Shown piece by piece: positions 11,931 to 23,155 of a stretch of DNA of 64,000 bases. The notes beneath the pieces are model-generated. The model had not been told where the DNA came from, did no database searches, and saw nothing but the letters and a program-made list of their open reading frames with translations. The first letter of the stretch is position 1. Every line of letters starts with the position of its first letter. Source of the DNA: Heritiera littoralis (Eukaryota; Streptophyta; Magnoliopsida; Malvales; Malvaceae). A program made the translations under genes and the position numbers. The stretch spans positions 2,413,501-2,477,500 of the forward strand of contig JAPDPK010000040.1 in NCBI GenBank assembly GCA_031772115.1, written 5' to 3'.

Positions 11931-12577
11931 TTATGACTCCGTACCACCGTGATCATGATCCACAATATGAGAATTGATAAGGGATGATAGAATACAGAAG
12001 TATGATTATGAAATGAAAAGTGAATATGAGAAGTGATAATGAGATGTTATTGATGTGAAAGGATTAACTGTAATTGCATCCTTGCAAGTTTTAAGCATTG
12101 CGGTTAAGACAATATAATCTTACTCTTGTATTTATATTAGTATCTTACTGAGCCGTGGTTTTGCTCACCCCACTAAATTTCATTTCTTTCAGATTATTGA
12201 AGTTAACATCTGCCATGTGAGCTGCTAAGTGGGCATCAGAGATGGTGTATGAACTTAGTACTAGTCTTCTGAGGTATATGTTCCTTATAAAATACTTGTT
12301 TACATGTAAGACTTAAATTGATGCACAGTACATATTCTGTTTAACAAGTTAGGATGTAACTAAGAACCGTTTCCTTGTTGTTTAATATTTAAATGAAATG
12401 ACTATAGGTCACCTAGATAGTATAGTAATTACACTAACACCGAATACAAACCTTAAAATGAAAAAGAAAAATTTAGTCCATAAATTTGTAGACTAAGAAA
12501 AGTATAAGTATTAAAGGAAAGTCGCGGCCTTCAGGTCGTGACAACCCCTCTCCTTCTTCTTTCCGCCAACTGCGGCG

Positions 12578-12613
12578 GTTTTCCTTCTCTGTTTTGTAAC
12601 AGAGAAGGAAAAC
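12578..12613 (+). other. 16-bp hairpin in Del-like LTR
   Basis: The arms are GTTTTCCTTCTCTGTT (12578-12593) and AACAGAGAAGGAAAAC (12598-12613), with loop TTGT. It occupies the same place between the GC-rich block and the AT-rich stretch as the hairpins in the other copies, but with different arm bases. Confidence 0.9.
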
Positions 12614-13147
12614 AGGGATCGGGTTATATCCTGATCCCCTTTCTTTCTTTTTTTATATATTTTATTTTATCAACAATATATATATTTTACACTTTAATTA
12701 AAATTAATATATATTTCATATATATTTGTTTAAATACATAATTGTATATAAAAATATACACATGTATTTATTTAATATAAAATAGTATATATATCATTTT
12801 ATAATATACTATATTTCATATATCTACATATGTATTTATATAAAAACATATAAAAATATATTTATATAATCTAATTATATAAATATATAATATAGACATT
12901 CTTATTTTCTTTAATTTAGATTTCTTAATATCCAAATATAATTATACACATTTTCATTTATTATTTAATTTGGATTTCTATTTATCCAAATTAAATTTTC
13001 GCTATCTCGTCATTTCATCAACTTTCAAATTTCCAAATATTTCTATCTCTTAAATAAATTCCTTTATTTTCTTTAACTTATATATTTGTTTTAATATTAA
13101 ATTTACAATTATTTAATATAAATTTTAGAAAATTAGCGATTATCACA

Positions 13148-14408
13148 CTTCCTCACTACTGTCGCGCCCGTAGTCCACCTCTCCCGATTCCATCATCTCG
13201 TTCACTGAGAACGATTTTCTACAACAAATTCTACATTTTAGAATTTTTATAAAATTAAACTACAATTAATAATAATAAAATTATTATTTCTTTCTACCTT
13301 TCTTCCTCTTTTTCCCTTCTTCTTCTTCTTCTTCTTCTCTTTTCTTTGTCTTTTTCTTTTCCTTTTCTCTTCTTTCTTCGTTTTCTTTTCTTTTTCTTTT
13401 CTTTTCTGGTCTGAACCGGTTCAAACCAGTTCGGCTGGGTTCAACCGGTCCACCATCTTCTAGCCGGTTCGACCATCGTCAGCCACCATCACCGCTGGTT
13501 CAACCCCTCCGAAGCTTGCTGGAGTGGCAGCGAGGCTGAATCTGGCCTTCGTTTCTCCCCATCAACGGCGATGGCGCCGGATCTGGGAACGGTGGTTCGG
13601 TCTCCTTCTCCTCCTCGTTTCTCCTTCTTTTCCTTTTCTTCTTCACCGCCGATCGTCCTTTTTCTTTCTCCTTATCCTCGCTGACGTCGACAGTGGCATG
13701 GCGGTGCCTGGATCGGCCAGCACCGCCGTTTCTCTCTTTTTTCCTCTCTTCCTTTTGGTTTCCTAATTCGCCTCGTTTCTTCCCTTTTTCGCTTCGGGTT
13801 GTCGCCGGTCGCTTCTCCTCTTCCCCCTCGTCTCGCCGGCGATGCCTCTCTCTCCTCCTCCTTCTCTTCTCTCGGACGACGGGGGTCGGTTGTTTCAGCT
13901 GGGTTCTCCTCTATTGTAACAGAGGAGAAAAACGGACTCGATTCCCATGTTTTTGTTTCTTTTTTTATTTATATTTATAAATATATGTAAATCAAAATAT
14001 AATTATATTTATATATATAAATATAATTATACTATATTAATGTATATAGATATATATTTTGTATATAATTTTATATACATATCTGTACACTTTAATTTGA
14101 AATAATATATATATTAATGTATAATAATATAGATATGTATTTATTTAAAAATATCTTTATATATGTATGGATATATAATTATATATGAATATACCCATTT
14201 TATTCCTTATAATTTGGATCTCTTAATATCCAAATTAAATTTCTCCGTACGAATCCTGAATTCCTTCACTTCATCAATTATTAAATTTCAATTATTCAAG
14301 TCTCATAAATAATTTTTTTATTTATTTACTTACGTTTCTCTATTTGCTTTAATATTAAATTTACAAATATTTAATATTAATTTTAGAAAATTAGTGGTTA
14401 TAACACAG
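13148..14408 (+). repeat. Second copy of the 3' third of the Del-like LTR
   Basis: This repeats, in the same order, the last part of the adjacent LTR: the TTCCATCATCTCGTTC block (13190), pyrimidine tract (13300-13412), AACCGG motifs (13414-13470), GC-rich block, hairpin (13904-13929), AT-rich stretch and an end reading TTAGTGGTTATAACACA. It joins the previous LTR end (ATCACA at 13147) directly. It could be a tandem end duplication or a truncated second LTR. Open frames in the GC-rich block have no recognisable domain. Confidence 0.65.
13904..13929 (+). other. Hairpin in Del-like LTR, one mismatch
   Basis: TTCTCCTCT (13904-13912) pairs with AGAGGAGAA (13921-13929); an A/C mismatch and two further A-T pairs follow inward. 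It is the third example of a hairpin at this LTR position. Confidence 0.8.
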
Positions 14409-15560
14409 TGGTATAAGCCTATTTTGTCTAAAGGTATTTCGATTTCCATTAAGGTATATAAGAATGTTTATGATTATCAATGGTTTTTCAAAAAGTAATA
14501 ATTTGATAACAAATGTTTTGAGATTGTTAACTCTTTTGGTGATCATGCATACTTATGTGCTTATTATTTGTATTTGGCTGTGGGACCTTAGTCAAGTCCT
14601 CAACACCACAGTTGTCACCTGACTAGTGTTCGCTGTGGACTATCGACAATGGCCATTTGTCTCTTATATGTGTTTGGCTTAAGGGAGGAGCCCTGGCCCA
14701 TATGTAGGTACACCAGTTTATATGTGCATCCCTTACGGGATTTATTTGGTGGATGATTCTATTGGGTGTTAACCGTCTCTTCAAATTATTGGAAGTTTAT
14801 TTGCATACTTGATTTCATATGATTTGATGCATATGCAAGTATTTGATTTACTTGAATATATGTAAGTGATTTATAAGATGGGATTATATGCTTTATAACG
14901 GTCCTAATTTGTATTTGTGAATATACGATAAATCCCTATAGCCGAAAGTAGGACCCGAGACATGTGAGGTGCTTTAAAGCATTCTTCCATACTCACCTGG
15001 CAATCCTTATTGGTTATATCAATTCCTTCCTGTCGAACTATTAGTGTTATTAAGGATGCTACATGACATGATAGAGCCAAGTAGGAACCTGCATATAGTG
15101 GCATAGTACACACTTTTATATATCTTCCTTACTGAGCATAAACTCACTCCCTTATTTTTCCTCCCAGACTATTTGCAGTGATCTTCCCCTCTCTGTAGAG
15201 GAGTTTACATTTTGGATTGTATAGTATTCCTTCGAGGCATGCTTCCAATTCCTTGAAGGTATATTCATTTTGTTATGTATTTTAGACTATGGTACAGTAC
15301 TATGATGTATATTAGATAATGTTGGGGATGTAAGTTGTCAAAGGAACTAGTATGTACTTGAATGGAAGTTTTAAACCTATTACTTGTAAAATGACTCATG
15401 TATATATATAAGAAATACTTTTCCATTGAAATTCATATCGCCATGTTAATCGATTAAATATAAGGTATAAGAAGAGGGAAGGATGACCCAACAAATAGCC
15501 TACCCAATCTTATGTGAAAGAAAAAGTTAGTTGGTAATTGAATTAAAAGAGGACGTTACA
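14409..15560 (-). repeat. Minus-strand LTR fragment, Del-like
   Basis: It ends GAGGACGTTACA at 15560, which read on the minus strand is a TGTAACGTCC start. It contains CTTACTGAGCATAAACTCAC near 15130, the counterpart of motifs at 12150 and 40776. The left boundary is unclear. TGGTATAAGCC at 14411-14421 resembles an initiator tRNA-Met primer site with three bases lost, which would suit the end of the plus-strand LTR at 14408. No gene is seen. Confidence 0.5.
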
Positions 15561-16692
15561 TATGAACCATTGGCCATGGCTGTTTGAGGAGAATGTAGAG
15601 CTGCCAATTTTTGAAAGAAAATAGAAAATAAAAATATATATTAAGTAATTTTAATAAATGATAATAATAAAATTTATATAATGATGAATTAAGATTAATT
15701 AAAACAAGATTTAGGCAAGTGAGAAAATTGACAACAACTTGGTAAGGAGATTATTATGTTAAATCCTTGATTAAATAGTTAAAGAGTGATATTTAAATGA
15801 TAATAAAACTAGTGATGAAATTTTAATGTATAAAGAGTGAATAGAAATTAGTTATGAAATAAGAATAAAATTGATAAAAGAATAAGTTTTTGACTATGGA
15901 CGTTTATTTGGCTAAGTCTATTTCACCCATATTATCATGTGGAATTTTAATGGTTGATGGATAAAGAATGATATAACTATATTAATAAGGTCATTGGTGA
16001 AATTAAAAAAATTGTAGAGAATGAATTTAGAGTAAATAGAAGAATTTGGTCAAGTTTAAAGGGTAAGATTCAATGTAATATTTCTATGATTTAATGAGTA
16101 GAAAATGATTTAGTTATAACTATGTTGTCTTATCTAATAGGAAAGGAAATAGATTAATTGTTGAAATAAATAAGAAGGAAAGATAAGGAATTGTAGGAAA
16201 ATTCATTATAGCTAAAAGATAAAATTTAAAATATAAGTTGGAAAATGATAAATGGAATTCAAGAAGGAAAAAAAATTATTATAATGAATATGATATGACT
16301 TTAGTGGAATAAATTAGAATAAAAGAATATAATTTAATTGTAATTATATTGTGAAAATTAATAGGAGATAAAATAAATTGATTGTGGAAGTTAATAAAAT
16401 GGAAATAATTTTGATATAAGCAAATGGTAGAATTGATATTGATAGCGAACAAATAATATTTGTAAATTGAATTGGGAAATAATAAATATACTACAAGAAG
16501 AAAATATTTGACTATAATAAATGATTAAAGATAGTAGAATTTTAATGAATTAAAATTATGAAGATAAGTTAGTTTAATTATGTTATAGTTGGGTAATTAC
16601 TAAGGAATTAAAAGAAATTTATTAAAGTCATAGTATGAAATTTTAAATATAATTTGGAAATTTATGTGTAGTGCTAAAGAATTGAAGGATAA
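15561..16692. other. AT-rich stretch, no gene
   Basis: Strongly A-rich sequence with no open frame of interest and no clear terminal repeats. Bases 16688-16692 (GATAA) are the left TSD of the element that follows. The stretch originally joined the sequence that now starts at 39378. Confidence 0.6.
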
Positions 16693-18357
16693 TGATAGGA
16701 TGATATTTTGTGAATTTTATATGTGCTAATATATTCTCTATATTGATGTTTTATGCCTAAAAGAGATTACTAATATTTATTTTAAGTTTTAGGTATTAAA
16801 TATCAAAGTTGGAATAAAAAGGAGCTAAAAAGAGCAAAGTGCAAATTTTTCTGTCCAGTTTAAAAGATTGATGAATTTGACCAACTTAACAACCTGATCT
16901 CAAGAAGTGACCTTCATGAAAGTTATAGAGGACTTCTCAAGGTTTCCAGAATGCATAAGATTGCAAAAATTGGAGTTCGTTTGGTAGGTCAAACGTCTGG
17001 ACAAAATCAGTACAAAATTCTAGGCAGAATAACTTGATTTAGAAAAGAATTCCAACAAAGCAAGGTTAAGACTTAAGACAAGATTTTGTAAAGACAAGAT
17101 TTGGTTGAGACAAGACATGTCTGAAAATTTTGTTATGTCTTAAATTTTTAATTATTTTTAAGACAATGTAATAAAGTAGGAAAATAGAGTTTGAGTAGAA
17201 AAAGAATTGTAAAGAGAGAGAAGTTTTAAAAAGAGTTTGAGTCAAATTAAAAACTCTTCTTAGACTCCTACTCTAATTCAGATTCTTAGGCCAATATAAA
17301 GAGCACAATGGCTCTCATAAAAATCAGATCTCTCTTCCCCCTCTTCTCTCTTGTTTAGTTTTAGAGTAGATTTAATAAAAATTTTATTTTTATTATTTTG
17401 CTAATTTCTTTATTATTTTTAATTCTGATTTTGTTTTCTTTATTTAAATTAATATTGTTTGTGTGTTCTTGCTTGCTAGTTTATAATCTTGATTAGTAAT
17501 TCTGATTTTATATTATTAAAGATTGCTTCTTTGATTGTTTCTTGCATAATATTTGTAATCTTTATAATATATAATTTGGAGTTTATATTCTTGAATATGA
17601 ATAGTGAGTAGATTTCTTATTCAGTTATGAGGTAAATTGATTGTTCTTGTAAAAAAAGTACGTTGTGAGATTTTGAGCTTATAATATAATTGTCGATTAA
17701 GTATCCAAGATTCTCTAAGCACATTTGCATGATTATTTGCTTGATTAGATAGTAGGGCCCACTATTTAATTTATTTAAATAATCTACTGTCAGATTAAAA
17801 ACATAAGTCCATAATTGCTTATGGAGTTAATCACTAGGGATGGAGGAGAATTGAGGTTTAGATTAAATGAATCGAGCTTATGTGTTTGTTATCTAATGTC
17901 AACCCATATCTTTCTAGTTGTTAATGCTGCTACAACTTATATCTAGAGAGCTTGTTCTAGGTAAGTTAAGTAGTTAAAGATTAATTAAAGAGATTGTTTT
18001 AACTAACGACTCAGTAAGGGAGGATGGTGTAACAGAGCTTGTTGTGATGCTACGGTTGACTATTTAATTGAAAATAATATTTTGTAATCAATGACCAACA
18101 TATAAATCCAAGAATAATTAATTATCTTGTAACTGAAGTTTTGTGATATTTGATATTTTCTAATTTATTTACTTGTCTAATTATTTTCTTAAGTATTATA
18201 GTTTAATTGAAACCCCCCAAATCTCCTTTCTCTCTCTAAATAATAGTTAGGTATTTAATTTAAATAATTAACTTGAATAAAATAATCTCTGTGGGATTGA
18301 CCTTTGCTTGCCCTATCTAAGTAAAGTAATTTATTATTCGTACTTGCGACATTACCA
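16693..18357 (+). repeat. Element 1, 5' LTR
   Basis: Starts TGATAGGATG and ends GCGACATTACCA. It shares most of its length with the Athila LTRs at 27972 and 56516, but its last 90 bases differ: it ends in ...TTGCGACATTACCA rather than ...ACGACACTCATCA, marking a separate subfamily. A promoter and transcript end are expected here but cannot be placed with confidence. Confidence 0.92.
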
Positions 18358-18362
18358 ATTTT

Positions 18363-18380
18363 TGGTGCCGTTGCCGGGGA
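18363..18380 (+). other. Primer-binding site, tRNA-Asp (element 1)
   Basis: TGGTGCCGTTGCCGGGGA lies 5 bases after the LTR end. It is complementary to the 3' end of plant tRNA-Asp apart from one base (GGTGCC for GGCGCC). tRNA-Asp priming is typical of the Athila group. Confidence 0.9.
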
Positions 18381-18430
18381 TTAAATTTTTGTTCAAGTTA
18401 ATTATTTTAATTTAAAGTATAATTTTTTTA

Positions 18431-18454
18431 TTTTCCTTTTCTTTTCTTTTTCAG
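18431..18454 (+). promoter_or_regulatory. Pyrimidine tract ending CAG before gag (element 1)
   Basis: A run of T and C ends in TTTTTCAG directly before the start of the gag region. The same arrangement is present at 35385-35410 and 55291-55312, both on the minus strand. It looks like a 3' splice site for a leader intron, but no matching donor was established. Confidence 0.45.
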
Positions 18455-18480
18455 GGATTGCTTGTCTGACGAGGATTCTA

Positions 18481-19292
18481 GTGACAACCTTCAAAAGATT
18501 AGGTACTACATACAAGCAACCCAAGTATGGTGCCACAAACACCACAACATCCACCATCACTACCACCCAAGACGAAAAGGAAGAAGACTCCATGGAGCAA
18601 GCTTATAACCATACTATAATTATGAACCACACTACAATACCTACTATCTTAGTTATGGGAATCAATATGAGGTTTACAATGCGCCATTCCAAGATACATA
18701 TCAAGTTCCACCTTAAGACTTAGGTATGCCTCCACCTCAAGAATCAGGTATGTCTCTTGAAGATATTGTTAAGACTCTTGAAATCAAAACTTCACAATTT
18801 TCACTAGAGACTGATGTTTATATTAAGAATATTGAGCATCATGTGAGTCAAATAATGAATTCCTTAAGTAACATTGAAGCTATGACCTCTCAACTTGTGG
18901 AGAATCCAAGAGATAATGCTACTAACATCACCTTGAAAAGTGAAAAGGAAATTGAATCCAAGGAAAGTGCACATGAAGATGTCGACATGCACAATGTAAA
19001 AGGGAGAAAGAGTTTCGACAACTTCATAAAGCACTATGAGGATGTTGAAATCAAGGAATTCAAAGCTGAGGCAAGTGATAAACAAATTCCTTTTAATGCT
19101 TCTACTTACCCTCTTCCTTTTCCTGATAGGTTTGCAAGAGCTACAAATGAAGAGCAAGACAAGGAGGCATTGAAGACATATAGGAAAATGGAAGTCAATA
19201 TTCTTCTCCTTGATGAAATTAATGATCAAGTGCCTTACAATGCCAAGTTATTAAGGGAACTATGCACTTCCAAGAAGAAATTAAAAGGTGAT
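18481..19292 (+). pseudogene. gag C-terminal remnant, Athila type, first part
   Basis: From 18726 there is an open frame of about 189 residues. It matches the C-terminal third of gag in the young Athila element: a MSLEDIVKTL start, a NPRDNATNITLKS segment, a YPLPFPDRFA segment and a ELCTSKKKLKGD end. Upstream, the same protein continues with a stop at 18714-18716 and frame changes (MEQAYN, YEVYN segments). The gag N-terminal half, including the zinc knuckle, is absent. Compared with 54278-55279, about 19 residues are missing after HEDVD, where the flanking DNA shows a short GTCGAC/GTTGAC repeat. The reading continues at 27128 after the inserted element 2. Confidence 0.8.
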
Positions 19293-20022
19293 TGATGCGC
19301 ACGGACAAAAGAAAACATAGCTTGGAATTTGAAGGAGCTGAAAATGCAACAGGACAGCAGCAAGACTGATGAATGACAACTTCTGAAAACCTAGACCCGA
19401 AGCCTAAAGAGACTTGAACCCAAAGGTATTGGACCTTGACCCTACGAATAAGAATTCGAGAACCTAAGGTATAACAATGGTGGATGGTGAAAAAGGAGGC
19501 ACCACAAGGAAGAAGACCTTGATAAGCCTAGTTGAGAGGGAACCCAAGAGAAAGGCACACTCAATTTTTTAAAATTCAATTAACTGATCTCTTCATCAAT
19601 AGCGTTTACAAGGTATTTATAATAATACCTAACACTTAAGCCCATAAACAAGTGGGCTGGAATTAACACCAACAGAAAATAAGACTAAACCCAAATTCAT
19701 GCCTAAACCTAGTTACATGAAATAAATAGTCCAAGACACAACAAGACTCAAACGTGGGCTATTCAAACACTTAGCCCATCTTATTGTTAAGCTAAAATAA
19801 GACAGTAAACCATGCTCATGTCGTTTGGGCTTCCAAGCAAGTATAGATGTCTTAGGACTCTTCATGGAAGCTTCCTCGACACTTCAATGATGCCAGAGCT
19901 TGTTACATTAATGAGGCCAGGGCTTGTTGCGTCTTCTTGGCTCTAACTCGGGTAATTGGGCCTCATTGGATGACCAATGGTCCTTAGCATCACGAACATC
20001 ACGAGCGAGTGGATCTCGATCA
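19293..20022 (-). repeat. Element 2, left (3') LTR
   Basis: 730 bp, starting TGATGCGCACGG and ending CTCGATCA. It is close to the right LTR except for a 24-bp tandem duplication present only on the right, and scattered substitutions. Codons of the pol C-terminus continue into its edge. Confidence 0.9.
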
Positions 20023-21567
20023 TTCCTCCTCTCCTCAAAAGGATTTGTCCTCAAATCGCATATACCTTCATCAAAAGAAAAGGGAGAAAGATTAGAAACA
20101 TTAAAAGTAGCAGATACACCATACTCACCAGGAAGATCCAATCGATAGGCATTATCGTTGATCTTCTCTATGACTTGGAATGGTCCATCTCCTCGGGGAT
20201 GCAGCTTGGTTCGTCACTGAACAAGAAACCTCTCCTTTCTCATATGCAGCCAAACCCAATCACCAGGCTCAAAGACTACTTTCTTTCGATGCTTATTTGC
20301 TTGGGTGGTATACTGCTCAGTCTTCTTTTCAATAGCTTAACGTACTCTCTCATGGAGTTGCTTCCCAAACTTAGCTTTCTGTTTTCCATCCAAGTTACTC
20401 TGCTCAACACTAGTTAATGGCAACAAATCCAAGGGAGTAAGAGGATTGAAGCCATAAACAACTTCGAATGGAGAGCAACTTGTAGTGGAATGGACACTGC
20501 GGTTATATGCAAACTCCACTTGTGGCAAGCAATCTTCCCAGTTCTTCAAATTCTTCTGAATGATGGACCTCAATAATGTAGATAGGGTTCGGTTGACGAC
20601 CTCAGTCTGTGCATCAGTCTGGGGGTGACAAGTGGTGGAGAATAACAATTTAGTTCCCAACTTTCCCCATAACGTCTTCCAAAAGTAACTAAGGAACTTG
20701 GCATCTCGAGCAGAAACAATGGTCCTTGGTACACTATGTAGACGTACTATCTCTTTGAAGAAAAGGTCAGCAACGTTGCTCGCATCATCCGTCTTGTGGC
20801 AAGCGATGAAATGAGCCATCTTAGAGAACCTGTCAACCACAACAAAAATAGAATCTCTACCACATTTTGTTTTAGGCAAGCCCAAAACAAAATCCATAGA
20901 GATATCAGTCCACGGAGTAGTAGGAATGGGTAAAGGAGTATATAAACCTTGATTATGAACTCTAGATTTAGCTTGCCTACATGAAATGCTCTATCACATA
21001 ATCTCTCTATGTCTCTCCTCATGTTAGGCCAAAAGAAATGTTCTTGCAAAACAGCTAGAGTTTTCCTAACCCCGAAGTGACCCATTAATCCTCCACTATA
21101 GACTTTTCTAACTAACAGCTCGCGCAATGAACTCCTAGGCACACATAATTTATTTTCTATAAATAAGAACCCATCGTGCCTAAAGAACTTGCCAAAGCCA
21201 GATGTAGCACATGCATTATAAACATTACCAAAATCAACATCATCAACATATTGTTCTTTGATATACTCAAATCCTAAAAGTTTAGCATCAAGAGTAGTGA
21301 TAAGAGTATACCTACGAGATAACGCATCAGCTACGACGTTCTCTTTACTTTGTTTGTACTTGATCACGTATGGGAACGTCTCAATGAACTCTATCCACTT
21401 GGCATGATGCCTATTCAGCTTACTCTGTCCTTTCAGATGCTTTAAGGACTCGTGATCAATGTGGATGACAAATTCTTTGGAGCACAAGTAATGTTGCCAT
21501 GTCTCCAAGGCCCTCACTAACGCGTACATCTTCTTGTCATATGTGGGATAGTTAAGTGCTGCTCCAC
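19908..21567 (-). pseudogene. RNase H (end) and integrase of element 2
   Basis: Pieces in different frames give, in order: RNase H tail (YALVRALETWQHYL, HIDHES, VVADALSRR; 21529-21300), integrase HHCC region with FFWPNMRRDIERLC (about 21010), integrase core (MDFVLGLPKTKCGRDS from 20897, then CHPQTDAQTEVVNR), and the C-terminal segment DLPGEYGVSATFNVSNLSPF (about 20130) leading to LRTNPFEERRND at the LTR. In the core, the residue expected to be the second catalytic Asp reads Ala (IVSARDAKF). Stops or frameshifts lie near 20990, 20740 and 20337. It would not give a working integrase. Confidence 0.85.
20023..20040 (-). other. Polypurine tract of element 2, inside pol
   Basis: On the minus strand TTTTGAGGAGAGGAGGAA abuts the LTR start TGATCGAG. 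The same bases read in frame as the pol residues PFEERRND, so the priming site is embedded in coding sequence. Confidence 0.85.
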
Positions 21568-22845
21568 TTAACCTCTCACTAAAGAAAGCAATTGGATGTT
21601 TTCCTGCATAAGCACAGCTTCAATACCTACACCTGAGGCATCGCACTCAATCTCAAAAGTTTTAGTAAAGTCAAGCAGAGATAACAAAGGAGCAGAACAA
21701 AGTTTATCCTTAATCAAATTAAAAGCATGCTCTTGTGTAGGACCCCAATGAAATGCAACATTCTTTTTAACCACTTCGGTCAAAGGTGCAGCTATAGTGC
21801 TAAAATCTCTAACAAATCGATGATAGAAACTAGCTAAACCATGGAAACTACACACCTCAGAAACAGACTTAGGTACAGGCCAATCTTTAATTGCCTTTAC
21901 CTTTACCTTTTCATTATCAACAGAAATGCCATGTGAAGAAACTACATACCCAAGGAAAACAATCTTATCAGTGCAGAATGTACATTTCTTAAGATTGGCA
22001 TACAAACTTTCATTCCTCAAAACAGTAAGAACATTCCTAAGATGCTCAACATGCTCATGCAGACTCTTACTGTAGATAAAAATGTCATCAAAATAGACAA
22101 CCACATACTTACCAATGAAATCACGTAAAACATGGTTCATTAATCGCATGAATGTACTGGGTGCATTAGTAAAGCCAAAAGGCATAACTAACCACTCGTA
22201 GAGACCATGTTTAGTCTTAAATGTGGTTTTCCATTCATCACCTTCTTTCATACAAATTTGGTGATATCCGCTCTTTAAATCGATTTTAGAAAACATGCAT
22301 GTACCATGCAACTCATCAAGCATGTCATCTAGCCTAGGAATAGGATAGCGGTACTTTACAGTGATTTTGTTGACGACTCGGTAGTCAATGCACATCCTCC
22401 ACGTCCCATCTTTTTTTGGCACAAGTAGCACGGGCACGGCGCATGGACTCATGCTCTCTCTCACATAACCTTTTCTCATGAGCTCCTCAACTTGCCTTTG
22501 AAGCTCCTTCGTCTCCTCGGGATTACTTCTGTAGGCTGGACGGTTAGGAATGGTAGCTTCGGGGACAAGGTCAATCGTGTGCTCTATCTCACGAATTGAT
22601 GGTAATCCACTTGGGATCTGCTCAGAGAGTACATCCTGGAACTCCTGCAACAATGAGACAACATCAATAGGCAAAGTATCATGGAGTTCAGCATCAATAA
22701 AATAAGAATCTTTAAATAAGAATAACAGGATAGGAGACTTAGCAAGAAATGCAGTCTTCACATCTCGGGGTTTGGCATAGCAGCTCACTGTTTTGCTGTC
22801 CTTGTTTTCCTTCTTTTCTTTAGCTTTGCTTCCTTTGCTTGTCAT
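21568..22845 (-). pseudogene. Reverse transcriptase and RNase H start of element 2
   Basis: The 425-residue frame covers the protease-RT spacer (Lys/Glu-rich start, then FLAKSPILLF), the RT fingers and palm (NRPAYRSNPEETKELQRQVE, VPKKDGTWRMCIDYR, FSKIDLKSGYHQI), the active site VVVYFDDIFIYS, the thumb/connection (CSFHGLASFYHRFVRDFSTI), and the start of RNase H with ECDASGVGIEAVL. It leaves frame at LMQENIQLLSLVRG through a small indel. The DD pair of the active site is intact. Motif wording is typical of plant chromoviruses. Confidence 0.92.
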
Positions 22846-22860
22846 GTTGCTCCTTTAGCC

Positions 22861-23155
22861 TTAATTGGTCCTCATAAATCTCCTTGGGGCTAAGGGGAGC
22901 AAGAGCAATCTTCTTGCCATCCATAGTAGAGGAGTAACGGTTAGTGTAACTGTCGTGGATGACTCTCCGATCATACTACCACGGTCTACCCAGCAATAGG
23001 TGGCTAGCTTGCATGGGCACGACGTCACACAACACCTCATCTCAATACCTTCCAATACGAAAAGGAACCAAGACTTGCTTCACCACGTTCACTTCACCAC
23101 AGTCATTAATCCACAGCAACTTATATGGGTGGTGATGCTTGGTAGTGGGCAACTA
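22861..23155 (-). pseudogene. Protease remainder and spacer of element 2
   Basis: A broken reading links the protease start to RT: residues such as KLLWINDCGEV, a LLLGRPW-like segment and LAPLSPKEIYEDQ, interrupted by at least two stops. Protease here follows the DGGSCTN motif found at the end of the next gag piece. Confidence 0.6.

Larger units (their letters stand above)
7499..12543 (-). repeat. 5-kb Del/Tekay-like LTR, minus strand, probably solo
   Basis: The LTR starts TGTGAAAATCG at 7499 and ends GGTCGTGACA at 12543 (5045 bp; read on the minus strand TGTCACGACC...). The flanks CCCCC (7494-7498) and ACCCC (12544-12548) could be a TSD with one change. The sequences outside join to give a continuous plus-strand copy of the same LTR family. 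No coding domain lies inside: 8061-8609 has gene-like GC content but no recognisable protein. Landmarks on the minus strand, from its start: the CTCACCCC/TACTGAG motif near 12150-12175, tandem repeats (10976-11400), GGAGGTTTAG block (9195), purine tract, GC-rich block, hairpin (8094-8124), AT-rich stretch (7640-8040). Confidence 0.65.
1435..13147 (+). repeat. Large Del/Tekay-like LTR, plus strand, interrupted twice
   Basis: The proposed LTR starts TGTCACAGCCCG at 1435 and ends GATTATCACA at 13147. It is split by the element at 3119-6008 and by the LTR at 7499-12543, so its own pieces are about 1435-3118, 6014-7498 and 12549-13147, about 3.8 kb in all. Its order of landmarks is: CTCACCCC/TTAGTAAG motif (1730), minisatellite (2444-2855), a block near 6560-6620 also found in the other copies, a pyrimidine tract, AACCGG motifs, a GC-rich block, a hairpin (12578-12613), an AT-rich stretch and the end. 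The same order is found reversed at 7499-12543 and 48910-51317. Assignment to Del/Tekay is inferred from the TGTCAC start and LTR layout, since no coding region is attached. Confidence 0.55.
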
